Positions 1 to 5,432 of a DNA stretch of 7,381 nucleotides are shown here, piece after piece. Below the pieces are notes generated by a model, which was not told the DNA's origin, did no database searches, and worked only from the letters and a program-made list of their open reading frames with translations. Source of the stretch: Brevundimonas sp. (GTDB taxonomy: Bacteria > Pseudomonadota > Alphaproteobacteria > Caulobacterales > Caulobacteraceae); assembly GCA_015234495.1 (NCBI GenBank), contig JADGMZ010000038.1, positions 1 to 7,381 of the forward strand. The letters are read 5' to 3'. The position numbers were made by a program, and so were the translations under genes. Position 1 is the stretch's first letter. Each line of letters opens with the position of its first letter.

Positions 1-746
1 CGCGCCGGCATGACCCCCTCGGCCACGGCCGGGGCGGCGCGCTCGCGCAGCGCGGCCTCATCGGCGGGCGGAATGACGTCCGGCAGGGTGGCGGAGGGCT
101 TGAGCAGGGGATCGGTCGCGGGCGTATGCGCCGCCTCGATCTCCATCAGGGCCAGGGCGCTCTCGACCGTGGGCCGGGGCTGGACCATGCCGGTCTCGAG
201 TCCCCGCCGGACGGCGGCCAGTTCGTCGGCCCAGGTCTGCGGCATGGCCTGCAGGCGGCCGATCCAGGCCTCGGCGTCGTCGCGCGAGGTGATCCGCGTC
301 GACCCGGCCATGTAGGCGAAGCTCTGGCCCGGGCCGCCCTCGGAGTTGAAGGCGCTCATCCGGCCGGTATCCAGCGGGATGCGCTGCAGCGAGCGCCGCA
401 GCAGATAGCCGAGGAAGGCGTGGTTCAGCCGGTCGTCGTCCGACAGCGTCGCCGGGTCGATGGCGGCCAGACGTTCGGCGAAGCCGCGCAGGGCCGGCTC
501 CTGGGCCAGTTCGAAGGCGCGCGACGCGTCCGGCAGTCTGGCGCGCGCCGCCTTGTCGCCGTCGCGCGATGCGGCGATGGGGTTGTTGGCCTTCTGATAG
601 GCTTCGTAGTCGGCGAGGATCGCGGCCAGGGCGGGATCGTCGGCGTCGCGGGTCTGCTCGGCGGCCGGCGGCGGCGCGGCCTGGGCCATCGCCGGTGCGG
701 CCGAGGCGAGCAGGGCGGCGGCCCCGATGGCGAGCATGGTCTTCAT
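1..746 (-). CDS. DUF885-family exported protein, N-terminal part (cut by left edge)
   Basis: The reading frame starts with ATG at 746 and stays open to the window edge, giving 248 residues without a stop. Residues 1-21 form a signal peptide (Lys2, hydrophobic core, AMA before Gln22), so the product is probably periplasmic or outer-membrane associated. The body resembles the N-terminal half of DUF885 proteins: a helix with DYEAYQKANNP at 46-56, DRLNHAFLGYLLRRSL at 105-120, and RITSRDDAEAWIGRLQAMP followed by RRGLETGMVQPRP at 151-192. Family members are usually near 580-600 residues and many carry an HExxE-type metal-peptidase-like motif in the C-terminal half, which lies outside the window, so catalytic competence cannot be judged. 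A strong GGAGGG ribosome site sits 5 nt before the start. It is the last visible gene of the leftward run, 48 nt after the lipoprotein gene. Substrate unknown; no obvious flagellar role. Confidence 0.8.
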   Translation of the reverse strand, partial: MKTMLAIGAAALLASAAPAMAQAAPPPAAEQTRDADDPALAAILADYEAYQKANNPIAASRDGDKAARARLPDASRAFELAQEPALRGFAERLAAIDPATLSDDDRLNHAFLGYLLRRSLQRIPLDTGRMSAFNSEGGPGQSFAYMAGSTRITSRDDAEAWIGRLQAMPQTWADELAAVRRGLETGMVQPRPTVESALALMEIEAAHTPATDPLLKPSATLPDVIPPADEAALRERAAPAVAEGVMPA

Positions 747-751
747 GGCGT

Positions 752-782
752 CCCTCCGACTGGCGCGGGACTGCACCGGAGG
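752..782 (-). promoter_or_regulatory. Ribosome site of the DUF885 gene inside a possible hairpin
   Basis: Read on the minus strand, CCTCCG (782-777) is perfectly complementary to CGGAGG (758-753), which contains most of the GGAGGG Shine-Dalgarno sequence (757-752). The loop is 18 nt. If the helix forms, it would mask the ribosome site of the downstream gene. Pairing is seen in the sequence; regulation is inferred, and a chance 6-bp repeat in GC-rich DNA is possible. Confidence 0.3.
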
Positions 783-794
783 CGGCGTCTCGCG

Positions 795-1310
795 TCAACC
801 GCAGAAGGCGAAGAAGTCCTCGATATTCGGCTCGGAGCCGGGATGCGGCGCATAGGCCTCGCGCCCGCCGCCGCGCCACTGGGCGATCCAGCCGAGACGG
901 CGGAAGCGCTGAAGCACCGGCTCCGACAGCATCGCGTCCGCCGTCAGTATGGGCGCATCGTGCAGCAGGGACAGTTCGCTTTCCGCGGCGAACCGGCCGG
1001 TCTCGCCACCGGACTCGAGCAGGATCACCGGCGCGTCGCCGTCCTCGCCGAGGCTGACCAGTCCCGCGCGGCCGGCGCCGCGGCGGCAGTTGAAGCCCAG
1101 CGCCATGTCGTCGCTTTCGGGCACGCCCCAGACCAGGTGTGCCTCGTCGTCGTGTATCGTCAGCATCCAGTCGTAGCCGGCGACCGGGGACGGCGCCGGG
1201 CCGGCCTCGACGGAGGCCGCCGGAGAGAGCGCGGGCGAGGGATCGACCGTGGCGCAGGCGGCGGCGGTCAGGGCGAGGCCTGTCAGGGCGGCGAGGGCGC
1301 GCGTGCGCAT
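795..1310 (-). CDS. Predicted lipoprotein, unknown function; member of a three-gene paralogous run
   Basis: The product has 171 residues. The start chosen is ATG at 1310, with GGAG 8 nt upstream; an in-frame ATG at 1370 would overlap the preceding gene and bury the signal sequence. Residues 1-19 (MRTRALAALTGLALTAAAC) form a lipoprotein-type signal with an Ala-rich, non-ideal lipobox and Cys19 as the likely lipidated residue. A Pro/Ala/Ser-rich tether (20-44) leads to a compact domain. Apart from Cys19 there are two cysteines, C75 and C170, which could form a disulfide. W48, the DEA at 55-57, the GVPESD stretch at 62-67 and the FFAFCG tail align with the two genes before it. It lies 19 nt after the 1330-1758 gene and 48 nt before the DUF885 gene, so it is probably co-transcribed. 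No known family recognised; an envelope-anchored role is the only safe inference. Confidence 0.75.
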   Translation of the reverse strand: MRTRALAALTGLALTAAACATVDPSPALSPAASVEAGPAPSPVAGYDWMLTIHDDEAHLVWGVPESDDMALGFNCRRGAGRAGLVSLGEDGDAPVILLESGGETGRFAAESELSLLHDAPILTADAMLSEPVLQRFRRLGWIAQWRGGGREAYAPHPGSEPNIEDFFAFCG

Positions 1311-1329
1311 CGAACGGTCTCCGGGCTGG

Positions 1330-1758
1330 TCAGCCCGAGCACAGTTCGGTGAAGCGGCGCAGTTTGGCAAGATGGAGCCGGGGCACCTCGACCGCCCGGC
1401 GCTGGTCGCCGACGGCGGCGGTCAGCCGGCCCTCGGCTGCGAAGGCCGCGAACACCGGATGGTCGGTTCGCAGCGTCAGCTTCAGGGCGCCCCGCTCGGC
1501 TGTCGATTCCGTCACCGCCGAGGCCGCGCCGGCGGTGACCCGGGCCATGCCGGTCTCGGCCGCGCCGCCATAGAAGGCCACACGCGCCACGCCGGAAGTC
1601 GGATCGCATTCCAGGGTGAAGCGCAGACTGGGCGTGTCCGGCACCTCATTGGCCAGGGCCACGCGGGCCTCGTCGGCATAGAGCGTCCAGGTCCAGGCGG
1701 AGTCCGGCGGCGGCGACTGCATCGCCAGAACGGCGAGGCCGGCAAGTGTGGCGATCAT
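1330..1758 (-). CDS. Small secreted protein, unknown function; member of a three-gene paralogous run
   Basis: The product has 142 residues. The start is ATG at 1758; an in-frame TGA two codons upstream excludes a longer form, and a G-rich stretch (GGGGGC) lies just before it. The first 15 residues are hydrophobic (MIATLAGLAVLAMQS) but lack Arg or Lys, so this is a weak signal peptide. The mature part has W22 and W24, ADEARVAL at 28-35, C51 and C140 as the only cysteines, and ends in LCSG. W24 to C51 is 27 residues, as in both neighbours. The gene is 38 nt after the 1797-2267 gene and 19 nt before the lipoprotein gene. It is the shortest and most diverged of the three, with a Thr/Ala-rich middle likely to be beta-strand. 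Function unknown. Confidence 0.72.
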   Translation of the reverse strand: MIATLAGLAVLAMQSPPPDSAWTWTLYADEARVALANEVPDTPSLRFTLECDPTSGVARVAFYGGAAETGMARVTAGAASAVTESTAERGALKLTLRTDHPVFAAFAAEGRLTAAVGDQRRAVEVPRLHLAKLRRFTELCSG

Positions 1759-1796
1759 GGTTCAGCCCCCGCTGAATGGTCCGATCCGGGATGTGA

Positions 1797-2267
1797 TCAG
1801 ACCGTGTCGGTTCCGCAATAGGCGAAAAACGTCCGGATCAGGCGGCGTTCGTCGCCGTCGGCGGTCAATTCGAAGTGACCGGCGTCGCCCTCGACCGGCA
1901 GCACGCCGCTGCGGGCCAGCGTCCGCAGGGCCGGATCACGCAGCGACAGGCGCGCCTCGTCGGCGATGCCGCCGTCGAGCGGATCGATCGCCCTCGACGT
2001 GGTCGAGGCCTTGACCAGGCGCGGGGTGGCCGGCTGCACATCGCCATAGATCACCGCCTGGGCCTTGCCCGGCTCGCAGGTCATCATCAGCGCCAGCTGG
2101 TCCGAATTGGCCACGCCGTAGGCCAGCTTGGCCATGACGCCCTCGTGGCTCAGGTGCCAGCCCATGGCCGGGACCGGGGCCACGGCGTCGGCGTTGGTCG
2201 CCCGCGACTGGGCGGCGATCGTGATCAGGCCCAGGGCGGCGACGGCGGGGATGGCGAACTTGAACAT
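1797..2267 (-). CDS. Small secreted protein, unknown function; first gene of a three-gene paralogous run
   Basis: The product has 156 residues, starting with ATG at 2267. Residues 1-24 form a signal peptide (Lys3, hydrophobic core AIPAVAALGLITIAA); cleavage is probably between about 20 and 30. The mature domain contains W37, the GVANSDQLAL stretch at 51-60, exactly two cysteines (C64, C151) and the tail FFAYCGTDTV. W37 to C64 is 27 residues. It lies 95 nt downstream of flgH on the same strand, so it could be read through from the flagellar promoter or use its own. No convincing Shine-Dalgarno sequence precedes the ATG. I do not recognise the family. A periplasmic disulfide-stabilised protein is the inference from the signal peptide and paired cysteines. 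Confidence 0.75.
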   Translation of the reverse strand: MFKFAIPAVAALGLITIAAQSRATNADAVAPVPAMGWHLSHEGVMAKLAYGVANSDQLALMMTCEPGKAQAVIYGDVQPATPRLVKASTTSRAIDPLDGGIADEARLSLRDPALRTLARSGVLPVEGDAGHFELTADGDERRLIRTFFAYCGTDTV

Positions 2268-2362
2268 GGAAACGGGTACTCGCGTCTGTCAGGGCAAACG
2301 CGGGTTTCCGTTAACGGTTCACGGCCTCGCTTCGGGATCGGACGATTTCGCCAGGCGGAGGG
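2268..2362 (-). other. 95-nt spacer between flgH and the secreted-protein genes, with a 10-bp palindrome
   Basis: This is the largest gap within the leftward gene run. It contains the palindrome CCGTTAACGG (2308-2317). It also holds a GGAAAC/GTTTCC inverted repeat (2304-2309 with 2268-2273) whose second arm directly abuts the ATG of the next gene. Read leftward, TTAACGG loosely resembles a housekeeping -35 element (TTGACGG), but I see no good -10. No U-rich hairpin typical of an intrinsic terminator is present. It may hold a weak internal promoter or a leader structure; neither is proven. Confidence 0.3.
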
Positions 2363-3109
2363 CTAAAACGGGCTGAACCGCTCCACCAGCGACTGGGCTG
2401 CCGGCGTGGCCTGCACCCGGCTGATGTCGCCGCGGCCGCCATAGCTGATGCGGGCCTCGGCGATCTGGGTGTGGGCGATGGTGTTGGCCGAGCTGATGTC
2501 CTCGGGGCGCACGATGCCGGCGACGGTCAGTTCGCGGAGTTCGCGATTGGTGCGCACCTCCTGGCGGCCCTGGATGACCAGATTGCCGTTCGACAGCACA
2601 TCGGTGACCACGGCGGCGATGGTCAGGCTGACCTTCTCTGACCGGTTCACCGAGCCCGAGCCGTTGGCGTTGGACTCGCCTTCCAGCCCGACCAGGTTGC
2701 CGGCGTCGAAGCCGCCGGGGAAGGCGCGGCCGAGGCTGTTCTCCAGGCCGAAGAAGTTGGTGATGCCGCCGGACATCTCGTTGGTGCGGCTGCGCTGGGT
2801 CGAGTTCTGGGTCTGCGCCCGGTCGTCGATGTCGATGTTGACGGTCAGGATGTCGCCGATGCGCCGCGCGCGCTGGTCGCCGAAGAAGGTGCGCGAACCC
2901 GTGCGCCACAGGCTGTTGGCGCTGGCGGCGCGGTCGGCGCGCTGCTGTTCCGGCGAGGGCAGATAGGCCTGGCTGGTCGGCACCAGGGCCGCAGGATAGC
3001 CGATCGGGGCCAGTTCCGGACCGCGCACCGCCTCGACGGCGGTGGAGCAGGCGCCGAGCGCCAGGGTCGAGGTCAGGGCGGCGGCGGTGACGATCAGGGC
3101 GGTGCGCAT
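2363..3109 (-). CDS. flgH: Flagellar L-ring lipoprotein FlgH
   Basis: FlgH forms the L ring, the outer-membrane bushing around the flagellar rod. The product has 248 residues, near the family's usual length. It starts with a lipoprotein signal ending in a canonical lipobox LGAC (18-21), so Cys21 is the expected acylated residue and anchors the ring in the outer membrane. Family landmarks are SLW at 66-68, FFGDQRARRIGDILTVNI at 75-92, a Ser/Asn/Gly-rich middle (110-155), NGNLVIQGRQEV at 174-185, the GIVRPEDI segment at 198-205, and the C-terminal YGGRGDIS at 223-230. The start is ATG at 3109 with GGAAAG 9 nt upstream, 17 nt after the flgA stop. It is the fourth gene of the leftward flagellar unit. 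The partner P-ring gene flgI is not in the window, so rings and P-ring chaperone are encoded in separate places. Confidence 0.95.
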   Translation of the reverse strand: MRTALIVTAAALTSTLALGACSTAVEAVRGPELAPIGYPAALVPTSQAYLPSPEQQRADRAASANSLWRTGSRTFFGDQRARRIGDILTVNIDIDDRAQTQNSTQRSRTNEMSGGITNFFGLENSLGRAFPGGFDAGNLVGLEGESNANGSGSVNRSEKVSLTIAAVVTDVLSNGNLVIQGRQEVRTNRELRELTVAGIVRPEDISSANTIAHTQIAEARISYGGRGDISRVQATPAAQSLVERFSPF

Positions 3110-3126
3110 GGGTCTGGTCTTTCCGT

Positions 3127-3723
3127 CTAGCGGGCGGCGAACTGTTGGGAGGCGACAGGCTGCCCCGGAGGGCCGGCGAGGGCGCGTCCGGGAGCCACAG
3201 CCACGGCGTCGAAGACCCGGCCGGACTGCAGGTTGCGGATCGCGAGGCGCTGGCCCTCGGCGGCGTTGCCCTCGGCCCGGCCGGTGATGGACAGGCGCAC
3301 CCCCGAGGCCTCGTAGATGACCTCGACGATGTCGTTGCGGCTGATGATGCGGTCGGCATAGGCGGCCCGGACGGGAGCGGCGCGGACCGGGGCCGGGGCC
3401 GGGGCCGCAGCCTCGCCGGCCGCCGGAGCAGCGGCGGGGGAGACGGCCGCGCGACGCACGACCACCCGGCGCAGCCCGGTCGGATTTGCCCAGTCCAGTC
3501 CGGCCTGACGGGCCATGGCCTGCAGCTGACCGGCCTCGAACACGGCCGAGGGACCCGAGCGCGCGCCGACGACGACGCCTGAGGCCGAACCGGCCCCCTC
3601 GAACAGGTCGCCCAGGGTGATGCGCCCGTCCACGTCGACCGGATTGGCCTTCAGGGTGACCGGGCCCGCCAGGGCCGGACCCGCCAGCATCAGGGCGGCG
3701 GCGGCGGCGATCAGCGCCCTCAC
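3127..3723 (-). CDS. flgA: Flagellar P-ring assembly chaperone FlgA
   Basis: FlgA is a periplasmic chaperone needed to assemble FlgI into the P ring. The product has 198 residues, slightly short for the family. Residues 1-19 are a signal peptide (MRALIAAAAALMLAGPALA). The N-terminal region carries the ITLGDLFEGAG motif (35-45) common in alphaproteobacterial FlgA and a WANPTGLRRVVVRR segment (78-91). An Ala/Pro-rich linker (about 93-119) follows. The C-terminal domain has the diagnostic RIISRNDIVEVIYE (125-138) and GQRLAIRNLQSGRVFDAVAVAPGR (157-180), the region that defines the family. The start is GTG, overlapping the flgG stop in a GTGA arrangement, so translation is probably coupled to flgG. 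The short, linker-containing form looks like a normal alphaproteobacterial variant rather than a truncation. Confidence 0.92.
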   Translation of the reverse strand: MRALIAAAAALMLAGPALAGPVTLKANPVDVDGRITLGDLFEGAGSASGVVVGARSGPSAVFEAGQLQAMARQAGLDWANPTGLRRVVVRRAAVSPAAAPAAGEAAAPAPAPVRAAPVRAAYADRIISRNDIVEVIYEASGVRLSITGRAEGNAAEGQRLAIRNLQSGRVFDAVAVAPGRALAGPPGQPVASQQFAAR

Positions 3724-4508
3724 GACTTCACCTGCGCGCTGACCGACAGCATCTGGTCGGCGGTGGAGATGACCTTGGAGTTCATCTCATAGGCCCGCTG
3801 GGCGATGATCAGGGCGCTGATTTCGGACACGGCGTCGACGTTCGAGGCCTCGGTGTAGCCCTGCAGCAGCTGCCCGAAGCCGATATCGCCCGGCGTGCCG
3901 ACATTGGCCGGGCCCGAGGCCGCGGTCTCCAGAAGCAGGTTGTCGCCGATGGCTTCCAGGCCGGCCTCGTTGAAGAAGTTGGCCAGTTCGATCTGACCGA
4001 CGATCTGCGGCTCGGGTTCGCCCTGGGTGATGACCTGCACCTGGCCCGACTTGGACACCATGACGTCGATGGCGTCCTGGGGGATCGAGATGTTCGGCTG
4101 CACCGCATAGCCGTCGTCGGTGACCAGCTGGCCCTCGCCGTTGACCGAGAAGTTGCCGGCCCGGGTGTAGGCGGTCTCGCCAGAGGGCATGAGGATCTGG
4201 AAATAGCCGCGCCCGTCGACCGCCATGTCGTAACGGCTGCCCGTCTGGGTCGGGCTGCCCTGTTCGGTGACGCGATAGACCGAGCCCGCCTTGACGCCGG
4301 CGCCGATCTGGATGCCGGTCGGCACCACCGTGCCCTGGCTGGACGACTGCGCGCCCATGCGCTCGACGTTCTGGTACAGCAGGTCCTGGAACTCGGCCCG
4401 CTGACGCTTGAAGCCGACCGTGTTCATGTTGGCGATGTTGTTGGAGATGACCTCCACGTTCAGCTGCTGGGCGGCCATGCCCGAGGCGGCGGTCCTGAGC
4501 GCTCTCAT
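3720..4508 (-). CDS. flgG: Flagellar distal rod protein FlgG
   Basis: FlgG builds the distal rod that crosses the periplasm to the hook. The product has 262 residues, close to the usual length. The N-terminal rod motif ISNNIANMNTVGFK is at 21-34. It is followed by the FlgG-type L-stretch region FQDLLYQNVERMGAQSSSQGT (40-60), which distinguishes FlgG from hook and other rod proteins. The central D1 domain contains the YDMAVDGRGYFQILMPSG block (93-110) and YTRAGNFSVNGEGQLVT. The C-terminal helix SNVDAVSEISALIIAQRAYEMNSKVI is the conserved export and coiled-coil segment. There is no signal peptide, as expected for a type III export substrate. A strong TAAGGAG site (4523-4517) lies 8 nt before the ATG and uses the flgF stop codon as its first bases, so the two genes are tightly linked. 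Confidence 0.97.
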   Translation of the reverse strand: MRALRTAASGMAAQQLNVEVISNNIANMNTVGFKRQRAEFQDLLYQNVERMGAQSSSQGTVVPTGIQIGAGVKAGSVYRVTEQGSPTQTGSRYDMAVDGRGYFQILMPSGETAYTRAGNFSVNGEGQLVTDDGYAVQPNISIPQDAIDVMVSKSGQVQVITQGEPEPQIVGQIELANFFNEAGLEAIGDNLLLETAASGPANVGTPGDIGFGQLLQGYTEASNVDAVSEISALIIAQRAYEMNSKVISTADQMLSVSAQVKS

Positions 4509-4520
4509 GTGCGGTTCTCC

Positions 4521-5258
4521 TTAGGCGGCCCGGCCCAGGCGCTCGACGGCGCGGCGGGACAGGTCGTTGGTGTTCTCGATCATCTTCGACACGCTCTCGT
4601 AAGCGCGCTGAATCTCGATCAGGTTGGTGATCTCGAGGATCGGATTGACGTTGGAGCCCTCCAGCATCGCCTGGCGCACCTGCACGTCGTTGGCGGCGAA
4701 AGGAGCGGCGTTGGAGGCGTTGCGGTACAGGCCGTCGCCGGCCTTCTCGAGCACCGCCAGGGTCCCGAAGCGGACGACGCTCAGCCGGCCCACCGGCAGG
4801 CCGTTCTGGCTGATGGCGCCGTCGGCGGCCACGCTGACCTGGCCGAGCGCGGGGTCGAGGATGATGTCGCCGCCGTCGCCCTGGACCGCCGCCCCGCCCT
4901 GGGTGGTCAGCCGGCCTTCCGGATCGAGGGTGAAGGCCCCGTCGCGGGTGTAGGCGTCGCCGTTCCCGTCGCGCAGGGCGAAGAAGGCCCCTTCGCCTTC
5001 GATGGCGAAGTCCAGCGTCCGCCCGGTCTGCTCCAGCGGGCCCTGGCCGAAGTCGCGGCCGACGCCCTGGTCCATGACGAAGCTGACGCCGGGGCGGACG
5101 AACAGGTTGCGGGCGCGCTGGCCGACCTCCTCGCCCAGCAGCAGCTGCTCGACCTTGAAGCCGGTGGTGTCAGCGTTGGCGATGTTGTTGGCCACGATGT
5201 CCAGTTCGCGGCGCAGCGTCATCTGGCGTGACAGTCCGACATAGGCGGCGTTTTCCAC
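4521..5258 (-). CDS. flgF: Flagellar proximal rod protein FlgF
   Basis: FlgF is a proximal rod subunit exported by the flagellar type III apparatus. The product has 245 residues from the GTG at 5258. The conserved N-terminal motif IVANNIANADTTGFK is at 21-35. The D1 core LDFAIEGEGAFFAL is at 82-95 with YTRDGAFTLDPEGRLTT at 103-119. The C-terminal helix EGSNVNPILEITNLIEIQRAYESVSKMI is at 200-227. The GTG is chosen because an AAAGGAG site lies 6 nt upstream, homology begins right there, and the sigma-54 promoter at 5285-5299 would start transcription near 5274. An in-frame ATG at 5327 would lie upstream of the transcript and add 23 unrelated residues. This is the first gene of the leftward unit; its stop overlaps the ribosome site of flgG. 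Confidence 0.95.
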   Translation of the reverse strand: MENAAYVGLSRQMTLRRELDIVANNIANADTTGFKVEQLLLGEEVGQRARNLFVRPGVSFVMDQGVGRDFGQGPLEQTGRTLDFAIEGEGAFFALRDGNGDAYTRDGAFTLDPEGRLTTQGGAAVQGDGGDIILDPALGQVSVAADGAISQNGLPVGRLSVVRFGTLAVLEKAGDGLYRNASNAAPFAANDVQVRQAMLEGSNVNPILEITNLIEIQRAYESVSKMIENTNDLSRRAVERLGRAA

Positions 5259-5264
5259 GGGCGG

Positions 5265-5271
5265 CTCCTTT
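5265..5271 (-). promoter_or_regulatory. Ribosome-binding site that fixes the GTG start of flgF
   Basis: Read on the minus strand the sequence is AAAGGAG, followed 6 nt later by the GTG at 5258-5256. With a predicted transcript start near 5274, the leader is only about 16 nt, just long enough to contain this site. It is the strongest argument for the non-ATG start of flgF. Confidence 0.85.
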
Positions 5272-5284
5272 CGTCCCGGTCTTC

Positions 5285-5299
5285 GCAACGGTCGTGCCA
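5285..5299 (-). promoter_or_regulatory. Sigma-54 (-24/-12) promoter of the flgF-flgG-flgA-flgH unit
   Basis: On the minus strand the sequence reads TGGCACGACCGTTGC, matching the sigma-54 consensus TGGCAC-N5-TTGC at every key position and with the required spacing. It faces flgF and predicts a start of transcription near 5274. In Caulobacter, rod, ring and hook genes are transcribed by sigma-54 RNA polymerase with the activator FlbD, so this element places the unit in that class. Confidence 0.9.
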
Positions 5300-5353
5300 A
5301 TGAGGTTAACCCAGGCGGGGCGGGCATTTCAGCCCCGACGACCCCGGCGGCGC

Positions 5354-5370
5354 CCGGCAGGTTTTGCCGG
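5354..5370. promoter_or_regulatory. Inverted repeat, candidate FlbD (ftr-type) enhancer
   Basis: CCGGCA (5354-5359) and TGCCGG (5365-5370) form a perfect 6+6 inverted repeat around GGTTT. Its centre is about 88 bp upstream of the predicted flgF transcript start, a usual distance for a sigma-54 activator site. It lies only 3 bp from the CtrA-type box of fliL. Caulobacter FlbD sites are GC-rich imperfect palindromes with CGGC/GCCG arms, which this resembles. The repeat is seen directly; the binding protein is inferred. Confidence 0.55.
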
Positions 5371-5373
5371 TTC

Positions 5374-5389
5374 TTAGCGGCTCGTTAAC
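5374..5389 (+). promoter_or_regulatory. CtrA-type box in the fliL promoter
   Basis: The sequence TTAGCGGCTCGTTAAC fits the CtrA pattern TTAA-N7-TTAAC with one mismatch in the first half. If it overlaps the -35 region as in other CtrA-activated promoters, transcription would begin around 5415-5420, 13-18 nt before the fliL ATG. In Caulobacter the fliLM operon is an early, cell-cycle-controlled class II flagellar operon, so a CtrA site here is expected. A GANTC site (5415-5419) lies near the predicted start. Confidence 0.7.
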
Positions 5390-5414
5390 CAAAAACGTCT
5401 CGAATGGATGGAGA

Positions 5415-5419
5415 GATTC
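5415..5419. promoter_or_regulatory. GANTC (CcrM-type) methylation site near the fliL transcript start
   Basis: GATTC matches GANTC, the recognition site of the cell-cycle methyltransferase CcrM of alphaproteobacteria. It is the only such site I see in the 174-bp control region and falls about where fliL transcription should begin. A link to methylation-dependent timing is inference. Confidence 0.4.
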
Positions 5420-5432
5420 CCGGGGCGTGCGC

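Noticed and set aside
747..794. Hairpin in the gap before the DUF885 gene as an intrinsic terminator.
   Set aside because: The stem is only 6 bp with an 18-nt loop and is not followed by a U-run on the transcribed strand.
58..879. Open frame of 273 codons on the minus strand overlapping the DUF885 gene.
   Set aside because: Arg/Pro/Ala-rich product in a shifted frame; the frame starting at 746 has a signal peptide, a strong ribosome site and DUF885 similarity.
126..1352. Long open frame on the plus strand (about 408 codons) opposite the DUF885 and lipoprotein genes.
   Set aside because: It is an antisense shadow produced by high GC at third positions; its product is low-complexity Gly/Arg-rich, spans two genes and their gap, and has no family-like motifs.
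1311..1370. Earlier in-frame start (ATG at 1370) for the lipoprotein gene.
   Set aside because: It would overlap the preceding gene by 41 nt, adds 20 residues unlike a signal sequence, and puts the lipoprotein signal in the interior; ATG at 1310 has GGAG 8 nt upstream.
2319..3359. Minus-strand open frame of 346 codons overlapping flgH and flgA.
   Set aside because: Out-of-frame shadow of flgH; the FlgH frame has the lipobox and all family landmarks.
4509..5231. Plus-strand open frame of 240 codons opposite flgF.
   Set aside because: Antisense shadow; flgF has clear rod-protein motifs on the other strand.
5304..5311. GGTTAACC palindrome between the sigma-54 promoter and the candidate FlbD site, considered as a second CtrA box.
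   Set aside because: It holds a TTAAC half-site in each orientation, but no TTAA-like half lies at the required 7-nt spacing on either side.
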